Source of the DNA: JBNJEM01 sp051745935
GTDB lineage: Bacteria > Planctomycetota > Planctomycetia > Pirellulales > Pirellulaceae
Assembly (NCBI GenBank): GCA_051745935.1
Contig: JBNJEM010000305.1
Span: 1-9,153, forward strand
Length of the DNA: 9,153 nucleotides
Reading direction: 5' to 3'
This document shows positions 7,708-9,153 of this stretch, one piece after another. The notes below the pieces were generated by a model that searched no databases, was not told the origin of the DNA, and worked only from the letters and a program-made list of their open reading frames with translations. The position numbers were made by a program, and so were the translations under genes. Every line of letters starts with the position of its first letter. Position 1 is the first letter of the stretch.

Positions 7708-7728
7708 ACAGTGTTCAACAAACACTGT
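7708..7728 (+). repeat. Perfect 8-base-pair hairpin / operator-like inverted repeat
   Basis: ACAGTGTT (7708-7715) and AACACTGT (7721-7728) are perfect reverse complements around the 5-base spacer CAACA, 54 bases after the stop of the beta-helix gene and 88 bases before the next ATG. The following bases are not T-rich, so a classical terminator is unlikely. A regulator-binding palindrome or an mRNA hairpin are both possible. Confidence 0.55.
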
Positions 7729-7786
7729 CGGAGGCTAAAAGGTCGCATGAATGCCGGCCAGAATCCATTCGCCGAACGAAACACTA

Positions 7787-7803
7787 TTAACCACTTAACC
7801 ACT
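7787..7803 (+). repeat. Short tandem direct repeat (TTAACCAC twice plus T)
   Basis: The 8-mer TTAACCAC at 7787-7794 is repeated at once at 7795-7802, followed by T. It lies just upstream of the ribosome-binding site of the last gene, in an AT-richer patch. It may be a chance duplication, or a direct-repeat binding site. The matching position before the beta-helix gene has only a single GACCAC. Confidence 0.4.
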
Positions 7804-7804
7804 C

Positions 7805-7809
7805 AGGAG
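7805..7809 (+). promoter_or_regulatory. Ribosome-binding site of the cellulase-like gene
   Basis: AGGAG lies 7 bases before ATG 7817, the same spacing as in the beta-helix gene. It sets the start of a gene whose stop lies beyond the window. Confidence 0.7.
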
Positions 7810-7816
7810 CAGCGAC

Positions 7817-9153
7817 ATGAAAGACGACAAATCAGGGCTCATCAGTCTTACGCGTCGCGAGGCATTGCACATCGGACTCGGAACACTCCTCGGCTCGGCG
7901 GTTGCGACGGGCACGCGGGCGGCGGACGCGACCGGACAAGAACGCCTGGCCATTGCGTTCTGGATCTGGGCGTTGTGGGACACGGGACCCAACCGCATCG
8001 TCAACGACTTCGAAGTGCGCGTGGCGGAGGCGGTCGAACGCGGCTTCAACTGCCTGCGGATCGAGGGCGGCGCGGGAATCACGCATGACGCCGAAGGCCG
8101 GCCGCGCGGGGAACTGGAGTTCTATCCCGTCCTGCCGGGCCATGATCTTCTTACCCGCGGACAGCAGCATATGACCGGCGGTCGCGTCGATCTGCTCAAA
8201 CGCCTGATCGAGCTGTGTACGGTCGCCCGGCGCTATAACGTCAAGCTGATCCTCTCGAGCTGGTACTACCTGCACACGTTCTGGTTCACCGACAAGAACG
8301 TGACGGCCGAGTTGCTGGGACTGCCCCTGGAGAAACGCTTCATGGTTTTCGCCCGTGGGCTGGACCGCATCCTCGAGACGTTGAAACAACGGGGGCTGGC
8401 CGACACCATCGCCACCGCGGAGATCTTCAACGAGGTGGGCCCCCGTTACCACGGCAAAACCGTCGACCACGAGGAAGCGTTGGATTTCCTGCAAACGCGC
8501 CACCCGGATATTCTGTTTTCCCTGGACACCGACAATTTCGATACCTCGAGGATACCGCGCAACGCGCAGGTGTGGACGTACCACAGCTACTACCTGTGGC
8601 CTATCTACGGGCTTTTCGAGCAAGACCTGATCGGTGGCGACAAGGACCTGAACGATCCCGCGGCTTACGCGCCGATCCGCCGTTTCTTGCGCCGGGATCT
8701 CGTGCCGTTTCAGGCGATCGTCGATAGCCGCGCGGGGCGTCCTCCCATCGCACGGGATTGGTATCGTCGCATCTGGCTGTATCGCAACCTCGATCCGAAC
8801 GCGATGCCGGAGTTGGAGCGTCTGCTGCAGGCGGATCTGGAGAATCGCATCGACGAGTTCAAGCAGAGTGCGACAAACGCGGTGAAGCAACTTGTGAAAA
8901 CTCGCGATGAGGTTTTGCCCGGTATCCCGCTGATCCTGGGCGAGGGCGCCAGCTACTGCGCGGATCACCGCCTTCGCTGGGAGGAGCGTTCCGATGCCTA
9001 CTGGGAAGTGGTCGAACACGCGGCCCGCGCCTACCGCGAGCACGGACTGGTGGGCGCCGTGCCACGCACGAATAGCGGACCGGAAGACCCGGTCTGGCAC
9101 GAGTACCCCGAGCGGCTGCAGCGTGCGAACGCCGTGTTCCTGGGCGAGAAACC
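7817..9153 (+). CDS. Tat-exported cellulase-like TIM-barrel glycoside hydrolase (clan GH-A type), C-terminus off the window
   Basis: The frame is open from ATG 7817 to the right edge, giving 445 residues and no stop. It begins with a twin-arginine signal (LTRREALHIG, Arg 13-14) nearly the same as that of the preceding gene. The mature part reads as a (beta/alpha)8 barrel: AIAFWIWALWD at strand 1, GFNCLRIEGG (76-85), VKLILSSWYY (142-151), then AEIFNEVG with Asn205-Glu206, the usual acid/base pair at the end of strand 4. IPLILGEGASY (370-380) supplies Glu376 as the likely nucleophile at strand 7. HSYYLW (256-261) fits strand 6. This matches the GH5-like, 'sugar-binding cellulase-like' group of clan A, retaining enzymes that cut beta-linked glycans. 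The closing RTNSGPEDPVWHEYPERL block suggests that little is missing. The exact family and substrate cannot be fixed. A 422-codon frame on the opposite strand is a shadow of this gene. Confidence 0.9.
   Translation, partial: MKDDKSGLISLTRREALHIGLGTLLGSAVATGTRAADATGQERLAIAFWIWALWDTGPNRIVNDFEVRVAEAVERGFNCLRIEGGAGITHDAEGRPRGELEFYPVLPGHDLLTRGQQHMTGGRVDLLKRLIELCTVARRYNVKLILSSWYYLHTFWFTDKNVTAELLGLPLEKRFMVFARGLDRILETLKQRGLADTIATAEIFNEVGPRYHGKTVDHEEALDFLQTRHPDILFSLDTDNFDTSRIPRNAQVWTYHSYYLWPIYGLFEQDLIGGDKDLNDPAAYAPIRRFLRRDLVPFQAIVDSRAGRPPIARDWYRRIWLYRNLDPNAMPELERLLQADLENRIDEFKQSATNAVKQLVKTRDEVLPGIPLILGEGASYCADHRLRWEERSDAYWEVVEHAARAYREHGLVGAVPRTNSGPEDPVWHEYPERLQRANAVFLGEK

Noticed and set aside
7762..7790. 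TATTAA at 7785-7790 as a -10 box for the last gene
   Set aside because: No matching -35 element at a proper distance.
7832..9100. A 422-codon open frame on the - strand
   Set aside because: It lies wholly antisense to the cellulase-like gene, whose catalytic motifs and Tat leader are clear. Its product is Val/Arg/Gln-rich without motifs, typical of a shadow frame in GC-rich DNA.
1..9153. CRISPR arrays, tRNA or rRNA genes, insertion sequences, toxin-antitoxin or phage-defence genes
   Set aside because: No regularly spaced repeats, no cloverleaf-like stretches, no transposase or defence motifs were seen on either strand; the gaps between genes are all under 200 bases.

Overview
The window reads as part of a GC-rich bacterial chromosome or metagenomic contig. 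It carries a block of secreted carbohydrate-active enzymes, all on the + strand. The mix is PKD plus nucleoside-hydrolase-fold protein, Asp-box beta-propeller, toroid-type lyase-like protein, tandem beta-helix protein and Tat-exported cellulase-like TIM barrel. This is typical of polysaccharide-degrading members of the PVC superphylum (Planctomycetes, Kiritimatiellae, Lentisphaerae, Verrucomicrobia). That placement is inference from gene content and style; no rRNA, tRNA or phylogenetic marker is present.

Layout: (1) Bases 1-420 hold the C-terminal end of a gene that enters from the left. Its reading frame appears to be shifted by one base at an A5 run (85-89). (2) Bases 567-5153 hold three tightly packed genes: a PKD/nucleoside-hydrolase-like protein (567-1877), an Asp-box sialidase-fold protein (1903-3141) and a large alpha-toroid plus beta-sandwich protein resembling heparinase-type lyases (3144-5153). 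Gaps are 25 and 2 bases, so they are probably one transcription unit. All three start with closely related Sec signal peptides although their mature parts are unrelated. (3) After a 170-base gap with an imperfect long hairpin comes a Tat-exported protein with two pectate-lyase-3-type beta-helix modules (5324-7654). (4) After a 162-base gap with a short perfect hairpin comes a Tat-exported clan-A glycosidase-like protein (7817 to the right edge), whose C-terminus is cut off. The two Tat genes share the same Tat leader and the same ribosome-binding region.

Together the genes suggest extracytoplasmic breakdown of a complex, perhaps uronate-rich, polysaccharide: lyase-like and beta-helix proteins would open the backbone, and the clan-A hydrolase and propeller enzyme would trim it. 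The window has no transporter, sulfatase, regulator or mobile element, so the substrate cannot be fixed from it. The main oddities are the re-use of near-identical export leaders on unrelated enzymes, the probable frameshift at the left edge, and the unassigned family of the 669-residue lyase-like protein.
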